Shown here: positions 26,339 through 35,132 of the stretch, in pieces
How positions within the stretch are numbered: position 1 is the first letter of the stretch
How the letters are laid out: every line of letters begins with the position of its first letter
Source of the DNA: Halogeometricum limi
Lineage (GTDB): Archaea > Halobacteriota > Halobacteria > Halobacteriales > Haloferacaceae
Direction of reading: 5' to 3'
Assembly: GCF_900115785.1 (NCBI RefSeq)
Contig: NZ_FOYS01000001.1
Span: forward strand, 1 to 64,000
DNA: 64,000 bases
The notes under the pieces: model-generated
What the model was told of the DNA's origin: nothing
Database searches by the model: none
The model's input: the letters and a program-made list of their open reading frames with translations, nothing else
Position numbers and translations under genes: made by a program

Positions 26339-27438
26339 GCGTACTACAGCGAGACCCGCAGGACATGCTTCGCGTCCTCGACGAGGACGGCGAACCGGTC
26401 GGCGAGGTCCCGGACCTGAGCGACGACGAGTTGGTGACCATGTACCGCGAGATGTATCTCGCCCGCCACTTCGACACCCGCGCCGTGAGCCTCCAGCGGC
26501 AGGGTCGGATGGGGACGTATCCCCCGCTCTCGGGCCAAGAGGGAGCGCAGATAGGCAGTGCGTTCGCACTCGACGAAGAGGACTGGATGTTCCCGAGTTA
26601 CCGCGAACACGGGGCGGCCCTCCACCGCGGTCTGCCGCTGAAGCGCACCCTCCTCTACTGGATGGGCCACGAGAAGGGTAATCAGATTCCCGACCACGTG
26701 AACATGTTCCCCGTAGCCGTCCCCATCGCCACGCAGATTCTCCACGCCACGGGCGCGGCGTGGGCGAAGAAACTGCAGGACAAGAACGAGGCCGTCATCT
26801 GCTACTTCGGCGACGGCGGCACCTCCGAGGGCGACTTCCACGAGGGGCTGAACTTCGCCGGCGTGTTCGACACGCCGAACGTGTTCTTCTGCAACAACAA
26901 CCAGTGGGCCATCTCGGTCCCGCGCGAACGCCAGACGGCCTCGGCGACCATCGCACAGAAGGCCGTCGCCTACGGCTTCGAAGGCGTCCAAGTGGACGGC
27001 ATGGACCCTCTCGCCGTCTACGCGGCGACGCGCGCGGCCGTCGAGAAGGCGAAGAACCCCGGCGAGGGAGAACGTCGTCCGACGCTCATCGAGGCGGTGC
27101 AGTACCGCTTCGGCGCGCACACGACGGCGGACGACCCCACCGTCTACCGCGACTCCGACGAAGTGGAGCAGTGGAAGAAGAAGGACCCCATCCCGCGTCT
27201 GGAGCGATTCCTCCGCGACACCGGACGCTTAGACGACGAGAAGGTCGACGCCATCCACGCGGAGGTCGAAGACCAAGTCGCGACGGCCATCAAGGAGGCG
27301 GAGGCCGAACCGCGCCCCGAACCCGAAGAGATGTTCAACAACGTGTTCGCCGAGATGACGCCCGAAATTCGGGCGCAGGCGGACGAGTTCGCGGAACTGT
27401 ACGAGAAGCACGGCGACGAAGGATTCCTCAGAGAATAA
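26335..27438 (+). CDS. pdhA: 2-oxoacid dehydrogenase E1 component, alpha subunit
   Basis: Thiamine-diphosphate subunit that decarboxylates a 2-oxoacid (pyruvate or branched-chain) and passes the acyl group to E2. The 367-residue product has FRSYREHG-like PSYREHGAAL, the ThDP motif GDGGTSEGDFHEGLNFAG near 160 ending in NNNQWAIS, and phosphorylation-loop-like RFGAHTTADDPTVYR. The ATG 26335 (MSVLQRDPQD) matches the typical haloarchaeal start; an in-frame GTG at 26323 is possible. Its TAA overlaps the pdhB ATG (TAATG). Substrate specificity is not certain, because several haloarchaeal paralogues exist and pyruvate is usually oxidised by a ferredoxin enzyme. Confidence 0.93.
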   Translation: MSVLQRDPQDMLRVLDEDGEPVGEVPDLSDDELVTMYREMYLARHFDTRAVSLQRQGRMGTYPPLSGQEGAQIGSAFALDEEDWMFPSYREHGAALHRGLPLKRTLLYWMGHEKGNQIPDHVNMFPVAVPIATQILHATGAAWAKKLQDKNEAVICYFGDGGTSEGDFHEGLNFAGVFDTPNVFFCNNNQWAISVPRERQTASATIAQKAVAYGFEGVQVDGMDPLAVYAATRAAVEKAKNPGEGERRPTLIEAVQYRFGAHTTADDPTVYRDSDEVEQWKKKDPIPRLERFLRDTGRLDDEKVDAIHAEVEDQVATAIKEAEAEPRPEPEEMFNNVFAEMTPEIRAQADEFAELYEKHGDEGFLRE

Positions 27439-28433
27439 TGAGTCAGAGTCAGCAGACACAGAACCTCACGTTGGTACAGGCGGTACGAGACGGTCTCTAC
27501 ACCGAGATGCAGGCCGACGACCGAGTGGTCGTCATGGGCGAGGACGTCGGGAAGAACGGCGGCGTCTTCCGCGCGACGGAAGGCCTCTGGGACGAGTTCG
27601 GCGACGACCGGGTCATCGACACGCCACTCGCGGAGTCCGGCATCGCCGGGACGGCCATCGGCATGGCGACGATGGGGATGCGTCCCGTCGCGGAGATGCA
27701 GTTCTCCGGCTTCATGTACCCCGCGTTCGACCAGATAGTGAGTCACGCGGCGCGCCTCCGAAACCGGAGTCGCGGTCGGTTCACCTGTCCCCTCGTCGTC
27801 CGCGCCCCCTACGGCGGCGGCATCCGCGCGCCCGAACACCACTCCGAGTCGAAGGAGGCGTTCTACACCCACGAGTCCGGCCTGAAGGTGGTCATCCCCT
27901 CCACGCCGTACGACACGAAGGGACTGCTCATCTCCGCGATTCGCGACCCCGACCCGGTCATCTTCCTCGAACCGAAACTCATCTACCGCGCCTTCCGCGG
28001 CGACGTGCCCGAGGGCGACTACGAAATCCCCATCGGCGAGGCGTCCGTTCGCCGCGAGGGCACCGACATCTCCGTCTACACCTACGGCGCGATGACGCGG
28101 CCGACGCTCGACGCGGCCGAGAACCTCGACGAGGAGGGAATCAGCGTCGAAGTCGTCGACCTCCGGACCGTCTCGCCGATGGACAAAGAGACGGTGGTCG
28201 AGTCGTTCAAGAAGACGGGCCGCGCCGCCGTCGTCCACGAGGCACCGAAGACGGCCGGCCTCGGCGCGGAGATTACGGCGACGATTCAGGAGGAAGCGCT
28301 GCTCTACCAGGAGGCACCGGTCGAGCGTATCGCCGGCTACGACGTTCCGTACCCCCTGTACGCGCTCGAAGACTACTACCTCCCGTCGGTCGCACGGGTC
28401 GAAGAAGGTATCCGCGACGCGGTGGAGTTCTGA
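27438..28433 (+). CDS. pdhB: 2-oxoacid dehydrogenase E1 component, beta subunit
   Basis: Partner of E1 alpha in the alpha2-beta2 decarboxylase; it carries part of the ThDP site and the E2-binding surface. The 331-residue protein shows VVVMGEDVGKNGGVFRAT, DTPLAESGIAGTAIGMA (catalytic Glu region), HHSESKEAFYTH, PYGGGIRAPEHHSE-type active-site loop, LEPKLIYR and the C-terminal transketolase fold with DLRTVSPMD and RIAGYDVPYP. It starts with the A of the previous stop codon. pdhC follows after three bases, so all genes are one operon. Confidence 0.95.
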   Translation: MSQSQQTQNLTLVQAVRDGLYTEMQADDRVVVMGEDVGKNGGVFRATEGLWDEFGDDRVIDTPLAESGIAGTAIGMATMGMRPVAEMQFSGFMYPAFDQIVSHAARLRNRSRGRFTCPLVVRAPYGGGIRAPEHHSESKEAFYTHESGLKVVIPSTPYDTKGLLISAIRDPDPVIFLEPKLIYRAFRGDVPEGDYEIPIGEASVRREGTDISVYTYGAMTRPTLDAAENLDEEGISVEVVDLRTVSPMDKETVVESFKKTGRAAVVHEAPKTAGLGAEITATIQEEALLYQEAPVERIAGYDVPYPLYALEDYYLPSVARVEEGIRDAVEF

Positions 28434-28436
28434 ACG

Positions 28437-30017
28437 ATGGCTATCAAGGAATTCAAACTGCCGGACGTGGGCGAGGGCGTCGCCGAGGGCGAACTCGTCA
28501 CGTGGCACGTCTCGCCCGGCGACACGGTCACGGAAGACCAAGTCGTCGCCGAGGTGGAGACGGACAAGGCACTGGTGGACGTCCCCTCCCCGTACGACGG
28601 GACCGTGAGCGAACTCCGCGCCGAAGAGGGCGAGATGGTCCCCGTCGGCAACGTCATCATCACCTTCGAAGTCGAGGGTGAGGAGGACGAGGCGGGCGCG
28701 TCCGAGGCCGAACCGGACGTCGAGAGCGAGGCGGCCGAGACGACAGCCGAGAGCGAGACGGCGGCCGAGACGACAGCCGAGAGCGAGGCGGCCGAGACGA
28801 CAGCCGAGAGCGAGACGGAGACGCCGTCGGGCCGCGTCTTCGCGTCGCCGAGCGTCCGCCGGCTCGCTCGTGAACTCGGCGTCGACATCGCGTCCGTCTC
28901 GGGAAGCGGCCCGAGCGGTCGGGTCACCGAGTCGGACGTGCGCGCCGCGGACTCCGGCGGCGACGACGCGGACGCCGACGACGACGGCCCCCGGAACGTC
29001 TCGTTCTCGGGCAACTCTGCCGTCTCGAAGTCCGGCGACGCCGGCAACGGCAAGACCGCCGGGGCGGCGTCTGCAGAGGCCGCCGGGCGCGCCAGGACGC
29101 TGGCCGCGCCGGCGACGCGCCGCCTCGCCGACGAGGAGGGCGTGAACATCGACGACGTACCCGCGACCGAACAGCGTGACGGCGAGGCGTTCGTCACCGC
29201 CGCCGCGGTCCAGCAGTACGCCGAACAGCAGCGGCAGGCGCAGGAGGCCGACGCGCAGGCGCTCTCCGAGGAAGCGGGTGCCGGCGAGGCCGAAACGTCG
29301 GCCGACGACGGCGCACCGATGGCGGGCGAACGCGTCCCCTACCGGGGCGTCCGCCGGGCCATCGGCGAGCAGATGCAGCGCTCGAAGTACACCGCGCCGC
29401 ACGTCACCCACCACGACGAGGTGGACGTGACCGAACTCGTCGAACTGCGAGAGGAGCTGAAACCGCTCGCAGAAGAGCAGGGCGTGAAGCTCACCTACAT
29501 GCCGTTCGTGATGAAGGCCGTCGTCGCGGCCCTGAAGGAGTTCCCGTTCATGAACTCCCAACTCGACGAGGAGAACGAGGAGATAGTCCTCCGCGACGAG
29601 TACAACGTCGGCGTCGCCACCGCGACGGACGTGGGCCTCATGGTCCCCGTCGTCCACGGTGCGGACGGGATGGGACTGCTCGACCTCTCGCGCGACATGA
29701 ACGAGAAGGTGGAGAAGGCCAGAGACCGCAAGATATCCCGCGAGGAGATGCAGGGCGGCACCTTCACCATCACCAACATCGGCGGCATCGGCGGCGAGTA
29801 CGCGACGCCCATCATCAACTACCCCGAGGTGGGCATCCTCGCGCTGGGGTCGATAAAGGAGAAACCGCAGGTGGTCGACGGCGACATCGTCCCGCGGAAG
29901 ATGCTCACGCTGTCGCTGTCGTTCGACCACCGCATCGTCGACGGTGCCGTCGGCGCTCGCTTCACGAACAAGGTCGAGGAGTACCTCTCGAACCCCAAAC
30001 TCCTGATGCTCGAATAA
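28437..30017 (+). CDS. pdhC: Dihydrolipoyl acyltransferase (E2)
   Basis: Core of the complex: a swinging lipoyl arm carries acyl groups from E1 to CoA and is reoxidised by E3. The 526 residues comprise a lipoyl domain (1-78, modified Lys44 in VETDKALVDV), an Ala/Glu linker encoded by a DNA triplication, a peripheral subunit-binding domain at about 136-170 (ASPSVRRLARELGVDI), and a second similar segment at about 222-262 (AAPATRRLADEEGVNI). The catalytic domain runs from about 300, with the HxxxDG active site in FDHRIVDGAVG near 497-503. The TAATG junction couples it to lpdA. Confidence 0.95.
   Translation: MAIKEFKLPDVGEGVAEGELVTWHVSPGDTVTEDQVVAEVETDKALVDVPSPYDGTVSELRAEEGEMVPVGNVIITFEVEGEEDEAGASEAEPDVESEAAETTAESETAAETTAESEAAETTAESETETPSGRVFASPSVRRLARELGVDIASVSGSGPSGRVTESDVRAADSGGDDADADDDGPRNVSFSGNSAVSKSGDAGNGKTAGAASAEAAGRARTLAAPATRRLADEEGVNIDDVPATEQRDGEAFVTAAAVQQYAEQQRQAQEADAQALSEEAGAGEAETSADDGAPMAGERVPYRGVRRAIGEQMQRSKYTAPHVTHHDEVDVTELVELREELKPLAEEQGVKLTYMPFVMKAVVAALKEFPFMNSQLDEENEEIVLRDEYNVGVATATDVGLMVPVVHGADGMGLLDLSRDMNEKVEKARDRKISREEMQGGTFTITNIGGIGGEYATPIINYPEVGILALGSIKEKPQVVDGDIVPRKMLTLSLSFDHRIVDGAVGARFTNKVEEYLSNPKLLMLE
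28731..28814 (+). repeat. Three 27-base direct repeats in the E2 linker
   Basis: Exact copies at 28731-28757, 28761-28787 and 28788-28814, the first two separated by one codon. The unit encodes AAETTAESE. It lengthens the flexible arm between the lipoyl domain and the first subunit-binding domain and is in frame, so copy number can change without breaking the gene. Confidence 0.85.
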
Positions 30018-31444
30018 TGGTCGTTGGAGATATCTCGACGGGGACGGAAGTACTGATAATCGGCGCGGGTCCGGGCGGCTACGTCGCCGCCATCCGCGCG
30101 GCGCAACACGGACTGGACACGACGCTGGTCGAAAAAGACGCCTACGGCGGGACGTGTCTGAACCACGGCTGTATCCCCTCGAAGGCGTTCATCACGGCGT
30201 CGTCGCTGGCGCACGAGGCGGGCCACGCCGAAGAGATGGGTATCCACGCCAGTCCGGCGGTGGACATGTCCCAACTGCGCAACTGGAAAGACGGCGTGGT
30301 CGACCAACTGACCGGCGGCGTCGAGAAACTGTGCAAGGCGAACGGCGTCAACCTCATCGAGGGGACGGCGCGGTTCAAAGACGACGGCGCGGTGCGCATC
30401 GAACACGGCGGCGAGGGACAGGGCTCCGAGACGGTGGAGTTCGAACACTGCATCGTCGCCACCGGCTCTCGGCCCATCCAGATTCCGGGGTTCGAGTTCG
30501 CCGACGACCCGGTCTGGTCGTCGCGCGACGCCCTCGCCACCGAGTCGGTCCCCGACCGACTCGTCGTCGTCGGCGCGGGCTACATCGGCATGGAACTGTC
30601 GACGACGTTCGCCAAACTCGGCGCGGACGTCACCGTCGTGGAGATGCTCGACGACGTTCTCCCCGGTTACGAGGACGACGTGGCGCGCGTCGTGCGTAAG
30701 CGCGCCGAGAGTCTCGGTATCGACTTCCACTTCGGCGAAGGCGCGAGCGGATGGTCGCCCGACGGCGACGACGTGGTCGTCGAGACGGAGACCGAAGACG
30801 GCGAGACGTCGACGTACCGCGCGGACAAGGTGCTCGTCGCCGTCGGCCGGTCACCGGTGACCGACACGCTCGACATCGAGAACGCCGGCCTCGAAGCCAC
30901 GGAGAACGGCTTCTTGGAGACGGACGACCGGATGCGTACCTCGGTCGAACACATCTACGCCGTCGGCGACGTCGTCGCGGACTCGCCGATGCTCGCGCAC
31001 GTCGGGTCGAAAGAGGGCATCGTCGCCGCCGAACACGTCGCGGGCGAACCCGTCGCCTACGACGCCCAAGCCGTCCCCGCCGCGGTGTTCACCGACCCCG
31101 AGATAGGCACCGTGGGGATGACCGAGGCGGAGGCCGAAGAGGCGGGCTTTACCCCCGTCGTCGGCACGATGCCGTTCAACGCCTCCGGCCGCGCGATGAC
31201 GACGGGTCACACCGACGGCTTCGCCCGAATCGTCGCCGACGAGGAGAGCGGATTCGTCCTCGGCGGCCAGATAGTCGGTCCGGAAGCCTCGGAACTCGTC
31301 GCCGAACTCGCGTTCGCCGTCGAGATGGGCGCGACGCTCGAAGACGTCGCGGGCACCATCCACACCCACCCGACGCTGGCCGAAGCCGTCATGGAAGCCG
31401 CCGAGAACGCGCAAGGGCAGGCGATTCACACGCTGAATCGGTAG
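30017..31444 (+). CDS. lpdA: Dihydrolipoamide dehydrogenase (E3)
   Basis: FAD disulfide oxidoreductase that reoxidises E2 dihydrolipoamide with NAD+. The 475-residue enzyme has an FAD motif VLIIGAGPGGYVAAIRAA, the redox disulfide GGTCLNHGCIPSK, an NAD motif VVVGAGYIGMELS, the second FAD motif IYAVGDVV and the C-terminal catalytic dyad HTHPTLAE (His-x4-Glu). It completes an E1alpha-E1beta-E2-E3 operon with TAATG, 3-base and TAATG junctions. A T-tract follows the stop. Confidence 0.96.
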   Translation: MVVGDISTGTEVLIIGAGPGGYVAAIRAAQHGLDTTLVEKDAYGGTCLNHGCIPSKAFITASSLAHEAGHAEEMGIHASPAVDMSQLRNWKDGVVDQLTGGVEKLCKANGVNLIEGTARFKDDGAVRIEHGGEGQGSETVEFEHCIVATGSRPIQIPGFEFADDPVWSSRDALATESVPDRLVVVGAGYIGMELSTTFAKLGADVTVVEMLDDVLPGYEDDVARVVRKRAESLGIDFHFGEGASGWSPDGDDVVVETETEDGETSTYRADKVLVAVGRSPVTDTLDIENAGLEATENGFLETDDRMRTSVEHIYAVGDVVADSPMLAHVGSKEGIVAAEHVAGEPVAYDAQAVPAAVFTDPEIGTVGMTEAEAEEAGFTPVVGTMPFNASGRAMTTGHTDGFARIVADEESGFVLGGQIVGPEASELVAELAFAVEMGATLEDVAGTIHTHPTLAEAVMEAAENAQGQAIHTLNR

Positions 31445-31468
31445 TCGGCCGAATCGACCGGTGCGGGA

Positions 31469-31473
31469 TTTTT
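31469..31473 (+). terminator. T-tract after the dehydrogenase operon
   Basis: Five T about 25 bases past the lpdA stop, in the spacer with the convergent serB gene. Archaeal-type terminator candidate without a clear hairpin. Confidence 0.4.
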
Positions 31474-31500
31474 CAGCCGTCGAACTCGTCTCGAAGAGCG

Positions 31501-32148
31501 TCAGTCGCGGCGCTTGACGACGTTGTAGCCCTCCAAGACCTTCCCGAGGCGGTACATCGAAGCGACCACCACGTCGCAGGACGAGCGAACGGCGGGTTTC
31601 GGGACGAACCCGACGGAGAGGCCCGCGACTTCCAGCATCGGGAGGTCGTTCGCGCCGTCGCCGACGGCGATGGTTCGAGAGAGTTTCACGCCGAGTTCGT
31701 CGGCTAACTCCTCCAGTGCCGTGTCTTTCGTCCCCTCGATGAGCGGTCCGTCCACCTCGCCCGTGAGGCGTCCCCCCTCGACGGGGAGGCGGTTGGCGAC
31801 GATGGAGTCCACCTCGACGCCTTCCTTCTCTAAGGCGCGTTCGACGCCGCGTTCGAAGCCGCCGGTGAGGATGGCGACGTGGTGTCCGGCGGCCCGGAGG
31901 CGAGCGATGAGTTCGGCGGCACCCGGTCGGAGCGTCACCTCGCCGTACGCCTCCTCGGCGTCTTCCTCTTCGAGACCGTCGAGGAGTTTCGCGCGGCGGC
32001 GGAGACTGTCGGCGTAGGACATCTCGTCGTTCATCGCACGTTCGGTGATGTCGGCCATCTCGTCGGCCACGTCCATCCGGCGGCCGAGGAGGACAGTCAT
32101 CTCCGAGTCAGAGAGCGTTCCGTCGAAGTCGAAGGCCACGAGTCGCAT
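31501..32148 (-). CDS. serB: Phosphoserine phosphatase
   Basis: Last step of serine synthesis, phosphoserine to serine. HAD fold, 215 residues: VAFDFDGTLSDSE (Asp7, Asp9), the small cap domain at about 20-75, AILTGGFERGVE (motif II), LIEGTKDTALEELA (Lys motif) and AVGDGANDLPML (motif IV). These match SerB rather than generic HAD phosphatases. serA lies 1.3 kb away on the other strand, so two of the three phosphorylated-pathway enzymes are here and the aminotransferase is not. Confidence 0.93.
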   Translation of the reverse strand: MRLVAFDFDGTLSDSEMTVLLGRRMDVADEMADITERAMNDEMSYADSLRRRAKLLDGLEEEDAEEAYGEVTLRPGAAELIARLRAAGHHVAILTGGFERGVERALEKEGVEVDSIVANRLPVEGGRLTGEVDGPLIEGTKDTALEELADELGVKLSRTIAVGDGANDLPMLEVAGLSVGFVPKPAVRSSCDVVVASMYRLGKVLEGYNVVKRRD

Positions 32149-32218
32149 ACCGGGTACTCGCTTGCGGGCGGTTTGAAACCACCCATCTCGTCAGTATTCA
32201 AGCCCACAGACTCGACAA

Positions 32219-32228
32219 TTAATTATTT
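32219..32228 (+). promoter_or_regulatory. TATA box of the 32254 gene
   Basis: TTAATTATTT, a strong AT-rich element, centred about 30 bases before the ATG at 32254; leaderless or nearly so. Confidence 0.65.
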
Positions 32229-32253
32229 GTTCTTCCAGCAAAGACAGTCTGTA

Positions 32254-32703
32254 ATGGCTAGCCTTCCGGACGCCGACGGTGAAGAAGACCTCCCCGACGT
32301 GGAGCAAGAACTCCGCGAGGATATCGAGGCGAAGGGAGCACGCCCCGGTGACGCACTCGACGCGTTCGTCCGACAACTCCGTGCGACCAACGACGAGGCG
32401 GTGCGCGGAATCGGGTGGTACGACGCCGGGAGTTGCGATATTCTCTACCTCCGAGAAGAGATACAGCGCCAGTTTACCGAGGCGGAGAACCGCGAGCGCA
32501 TCAAGTCGTTCGCGATGAAGGGGCTGTCGGACCCCCGTTCGGACGACACGCTCGAAGATTTCGGCGAACTGGACGCGACGGTCCGGTGGTACGAGAACGC
32601 CATCGTCGCCATCTACCCGCTGTCGGAGTGGTCCGGCGTCGTCGCGACGTTCGACCGTCGCGCGTCGCCGTTGGTCGACGCGGCGATGGAACACCTCTAC
32701 TGA
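32254..32703 (+). CDS. Conserved-looking haloarchaeal protein, 149 residues
   Basis: Soluble acidic protein without a domain I can name with certainty. An acidic N-terminus (1-30) is followed by a compact region: AFVRQLRATNDEAVRGIGWYD, DILYLREEIQRQFTE, a central helix, then DATVRWYENAIVAIYPLSEWSGVVATFDR, ending in DAAMEHLY. The overall look is of an alpha/beta sensor-like domain found as stand-alone proteins in haloarchaea. It is transcribed from its own TATA box. It converges on the KaiC-like gene with a nine-base gap, and the pair is discussed in findings. Confidence 0.7.
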   Translation: MASLPDADGEEDLPDVEQELREDIEAKGARPGDALDAFVRQLRATNDEAVRGIGWYDAGSCDILYLREEIQRQFTEAENRERIKSFAMKGLSDPRSDDTLEDFGELDATVRWYENAIVAIYPLSEWSGVVATFDRRASPLVDAAMEHLY

Positions 32704-32712
32704 CCGCTCCGC

Positions 32713-33396
32713 TCAGTCGTCGATACTGACGGGCGTCCACGCGCGCGGCCCGTAGTCGGCACCGCGGACGCGGACTTCCAGCGTCTCTCGCTGTCGCACC
32801 TCCACGACGGCGTCGAACGCCTGCAAGAGGATACTCTCGTCGCGTTCCGAGACCACTTTTTCGTCGAGAACGAAGACGCCCGTGAACTCGAGCGCCGCGA
32901 TACGCCCGGTGACGACGTGGAGGAACTGGAAGACGCGTTTGAGGTCCGAGTACATCAGCATCGTCGACAGCGAGTGCAAGCCGATGCGGGCAGCGATTCC
33001 CTCGTCGTGGTACCGGCGCATGAACTCCGTGAGTGCGATACCGATACCGGTCAGGTCGCCCGGACTGGAGACGAACCGTCGCATCGGGCCGCCTTCGTCG
33101 TCGCCGAACCCGCCGTGGCTGAGACAGTCGACGACGGTGAGTCGTTCGGACGACACGTCGGCGAACGAACGAAACTCGCGTTCGACGACGTGGGCCGGTT
33201 TCCGCGTCGTGACGACGGTGGTTCCGCGGGACGCCGCGTCGCCCGCCGCCAAGAGCGCGTACATGAGACGCCGTTTGCTGGTCATGACCGGGCCGGTCAC
33301 GAGGACGCTCGTTCCCGCCGGTATCGAGAGGATATCCGAGAGTCCGTCCGGCACCGTCGGCTGCGACACTGTCGAGTGATAACCACCGATACCCAT
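32713..33396 (-). CDS. RecA/KaiC-like domain protein with degenerate P-loop
   Basis: A 227-residue protein with the order of a RecA/KaiC ATPase core. IPAGTSVLVTGPVMTSKR (about 26-42) stands at the Walker A position, followed by MYALLAAGDAASRGTTVVTTR. VDCLSHGG, the HSLSTMLMYSDLKRVFQFLH segment and EFTGVFVLDEKVVSE come after. Walker A lacks the GKT/S triad (GPVMTSKR instead), so ATP hydrolysis is doubtful. Similar stand-alone inactive KaiC/Rad55-like proteins occur in haloarchaea, where a regulatory role is suspected but unproven. Divergent from serA. Confidence 0.75.
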   Translation of the reverse strand: MGIGGYHSTVSQPTVPDGLSDILSIPAGTSVLVTGPVMTSKRRLMYALLAAGDAASRGTTVVTTRKPAHVVEREFRSFADVSSERLTVVDCLSHGGFGDDEGGPMRRFVSSPGDLTGIGIALTEFMRRYHDEGIAARIGLHSLSTMLMYSDLKRVFQFLHVVTGRIAALEFTGVFVLDEKVVSERDESILLQAFDAVVEVRQRETLEVRVRGADYGPRAWTPVSIDD

Positions 33397-33474
33397 TATT
33401 GGTTTCGAGTGCCTCCCGACGTCGATATGACGGACGAGAGCACTTCACACAGCTAATACCGCCGTCGAAGAAAC

Positions 33475-33482
33475 CCTTAACC
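33475..33482 (+). promoter_or_regulatory. TATA box of serA
   Basis: CCCTTAAC element centred 27-28 bases before the ATG at 33506, which favours that ATG over the in-frame GTG at 33494. Confidence 0.5.
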
Positions 33483-33505
33483 CCCAACCTACGGTGAGTA
33501 CGCGC

Positions 33506-35098
33506 ATGAAGGTACTCGTCACAGACCCCATCGACGACGCGGGTCTGGAACGCCTTCGTGAAGCGGGTCACGAAGTCGAGACCGCCTACGACGTAACGGG
33601 TGACGCACTGCTAGACGCCGTCTCGGACGCGAACGGACTCGTCGTTCGCTCCGGGACGCAGGTGACCGACGCGGTGTTCGAGGCCGCCCCGGACCTCGTC
33701 ATCGTCGGCCGCGCGGGCATCGGCGTCGACAACATCGACATCGACGCCGCCACCGAACACGGAGTCATCGTCGCCAACGCGCCGGAGGGGAACGTCCGCG
33801 CCGCCGCCGAACACACCGTCGCGATGGCGTTCGCCGCCGCCCGGTCGATTCCGCAGGCGCACGCCCGACTCAAGGCGGGCGAGTGGGCCAAGTCCGACTA
33901 CCTCGGAACCGAACTGAACGCGAAGACGCTCGGTATCGTGGGTCTCGGCCGCGTCGGCCAGGAGGTGGCGAAACGCCTCGACGGCCTCGGGATGGACCTC
34001 GTCGCCTACGACCCCTACATCAGCGAGGACCGCGCCGAACGACTCGGGGCCGAACTCGTGGAGTTCGAGGCGTGTCTCGAACGCGCGGACTTCCTGACGG
34101 TCCACACGCCGTTGACGCCCGAGACGAAGGACCTCATCTCGACCGACGAGTTGGAACTGATGGGCGGCGGCTACCTCGTCAACTGCGCTCGCGGCGGCGT
34201 CGTCGACGAGGCGGCACTCGCCGTCGCCGTCGAGAACGGGACGCTGGACGGCGCCGCAATCGACGTGTTCGCCGAGGAACCCGTCTCCGAGGACAACCCC
34301 CTCCTCGACGTGGAGAACGTCGTCGTCACGCCGCACCTCGGCGCGTCCACGGAGGCGGCCCAGGAGAACGTCGCGACGTCCATCGCCGACCAGATAGACG
34401 CCGCGTTCAACGGCGAACCCGTGATAAACGCCCTCAACGCGCCGTCGGTGGACCAGAGCGCCTTCCCGCGCATCCGTCCGTACATCGACCTCGCGGAGAC
34501 GGCGGGCAAGATAGCGGCCCAACTGTTCGACGGTCGCATCTCCTCGGTCGAAGTGTCGTACGCGGGCGACGTCGCCGAAGAGGACGTCGAACTCGTCACC
34601 GCCTCGGCGCTGAAAGGCGTCTTCGAACCGCTGGAGTGGCAGGTCAACGCCGTCAACGCGCCGCGAATCGCCGAAGAGCGCGGTATCGAGGTGACGGAGT
34701 CGAAGACCCGGCAGGCGGAGGACTTCCAGAGTCTCGTCACCGTCGCCGTCGGCGACGACGAGGAGTCGCTCAGCGTCTGCGGGACCCTGTTCGCGGGCGA
34801 CGACCCGCGCATCGTCCGCATCGACGGCTTCCGCGTCGACGCCATCCCGCACGGACAGATGCTCGTCGCGCGCAACTACGACAAACCGGGCGTCATCGGC
34901 TTCATCGGAACCGTCCTCGGCGAGAACGACGTCAACATCGCGGGGATGTTCAACGCCCGTCGCTCCGTCGAGGGCGGCGAAGCGATAACCGTCTACAACC
35001 TCGACGACCCCGTCCCGGACGCGGTCAGAGAGAAACTGCTCGCGGACGACCGGATAACCGACGTCAAGTATCTCACGCTGAACGGCGCGGACGAGTGA
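33506..35098 (+). CDS. serA: D-3-phosphoglycerate dehydrogenase
   Basis: First step of serine synthesis, oxidising 3-phosphoglycerate with NAD+. The 530-residue long form has a D-2-hydroxyacid dehydrogenase core (1-315; VGRAGIGVDNIDI, Rossmann LGIVGLGRVGQEVA near 143, VNCARGGVVDE, TPHLGASTEAAQENV with the catalytic His). It continues with an allosteric substrate-binding domain (about 320-450) and a C-terminal ACT domain (about 455-530; MLVARNYDKPGVIGFIGTVLG), where serine feedback is expected. ATG 33506 is supported by promoter spacing. Confidence 0.95.
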   Translation: MKVLVTDPIDDAGLERLREAGHEVETAYDVTGDALLDAVSDANGLVVRSGTQVTDAVFEAAPDLVIVGRAGIGVDNIDIDAATEHGVIVANAPEGNVRAAAEHTVAMAFAAARSIPQAHARLKAGEWAKSDYLGTELNAKTLGIVGLGRVGQEVAKRLDGLGMDLVAYDPYISEDRAERLGAELVEFEACLERADFLTVHTPLTPETKDLISTDELELMGGGYLVNCARGGVVDEAALAVAVENGTLDGAAIDVFAEEPVSEDNPLLDVENVVVTPHLGASTEAAQENVATSIADQIDAAFNGEPVINALNAPSVDQSAFPRIRPYIDLAETAGKIAAQLFDGRISSVEVSYAGDVAEEDVELVTASALKGVFEPLEWQVNAVNAPRIAEERGIEVTESKTRQAEDFQSLVTVAVGDDEESLSVCGTLFAGDDPRIVRIDGFRVDAIPHGQMLVARNYDKPGVIGFIGTVLGENDVNIAGMFNARRSVEGGEAITVYNLDDPVPDAVREKLLADDRITDVKYLTLNGADE

Positions 35099-35132
35099 AG
35101 CGCTCGGAGGCGAGACGTCCGCGGCGCGACAG

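Noticed and set aside
28731-28814. Possible CRISPR-like or mobile repeat array
   Set aside because: The 27-base units are in frame in the E2 linker and have no spacers.
27144-29930. 928-codon open frame on the minus strand across pdhABC
   Set aside because: It is antisense to three well-supported genes. Its product is Val/Arg/Asp/Leu-rich with no motif. Long antisense frames arise from GC-rich third positions here.
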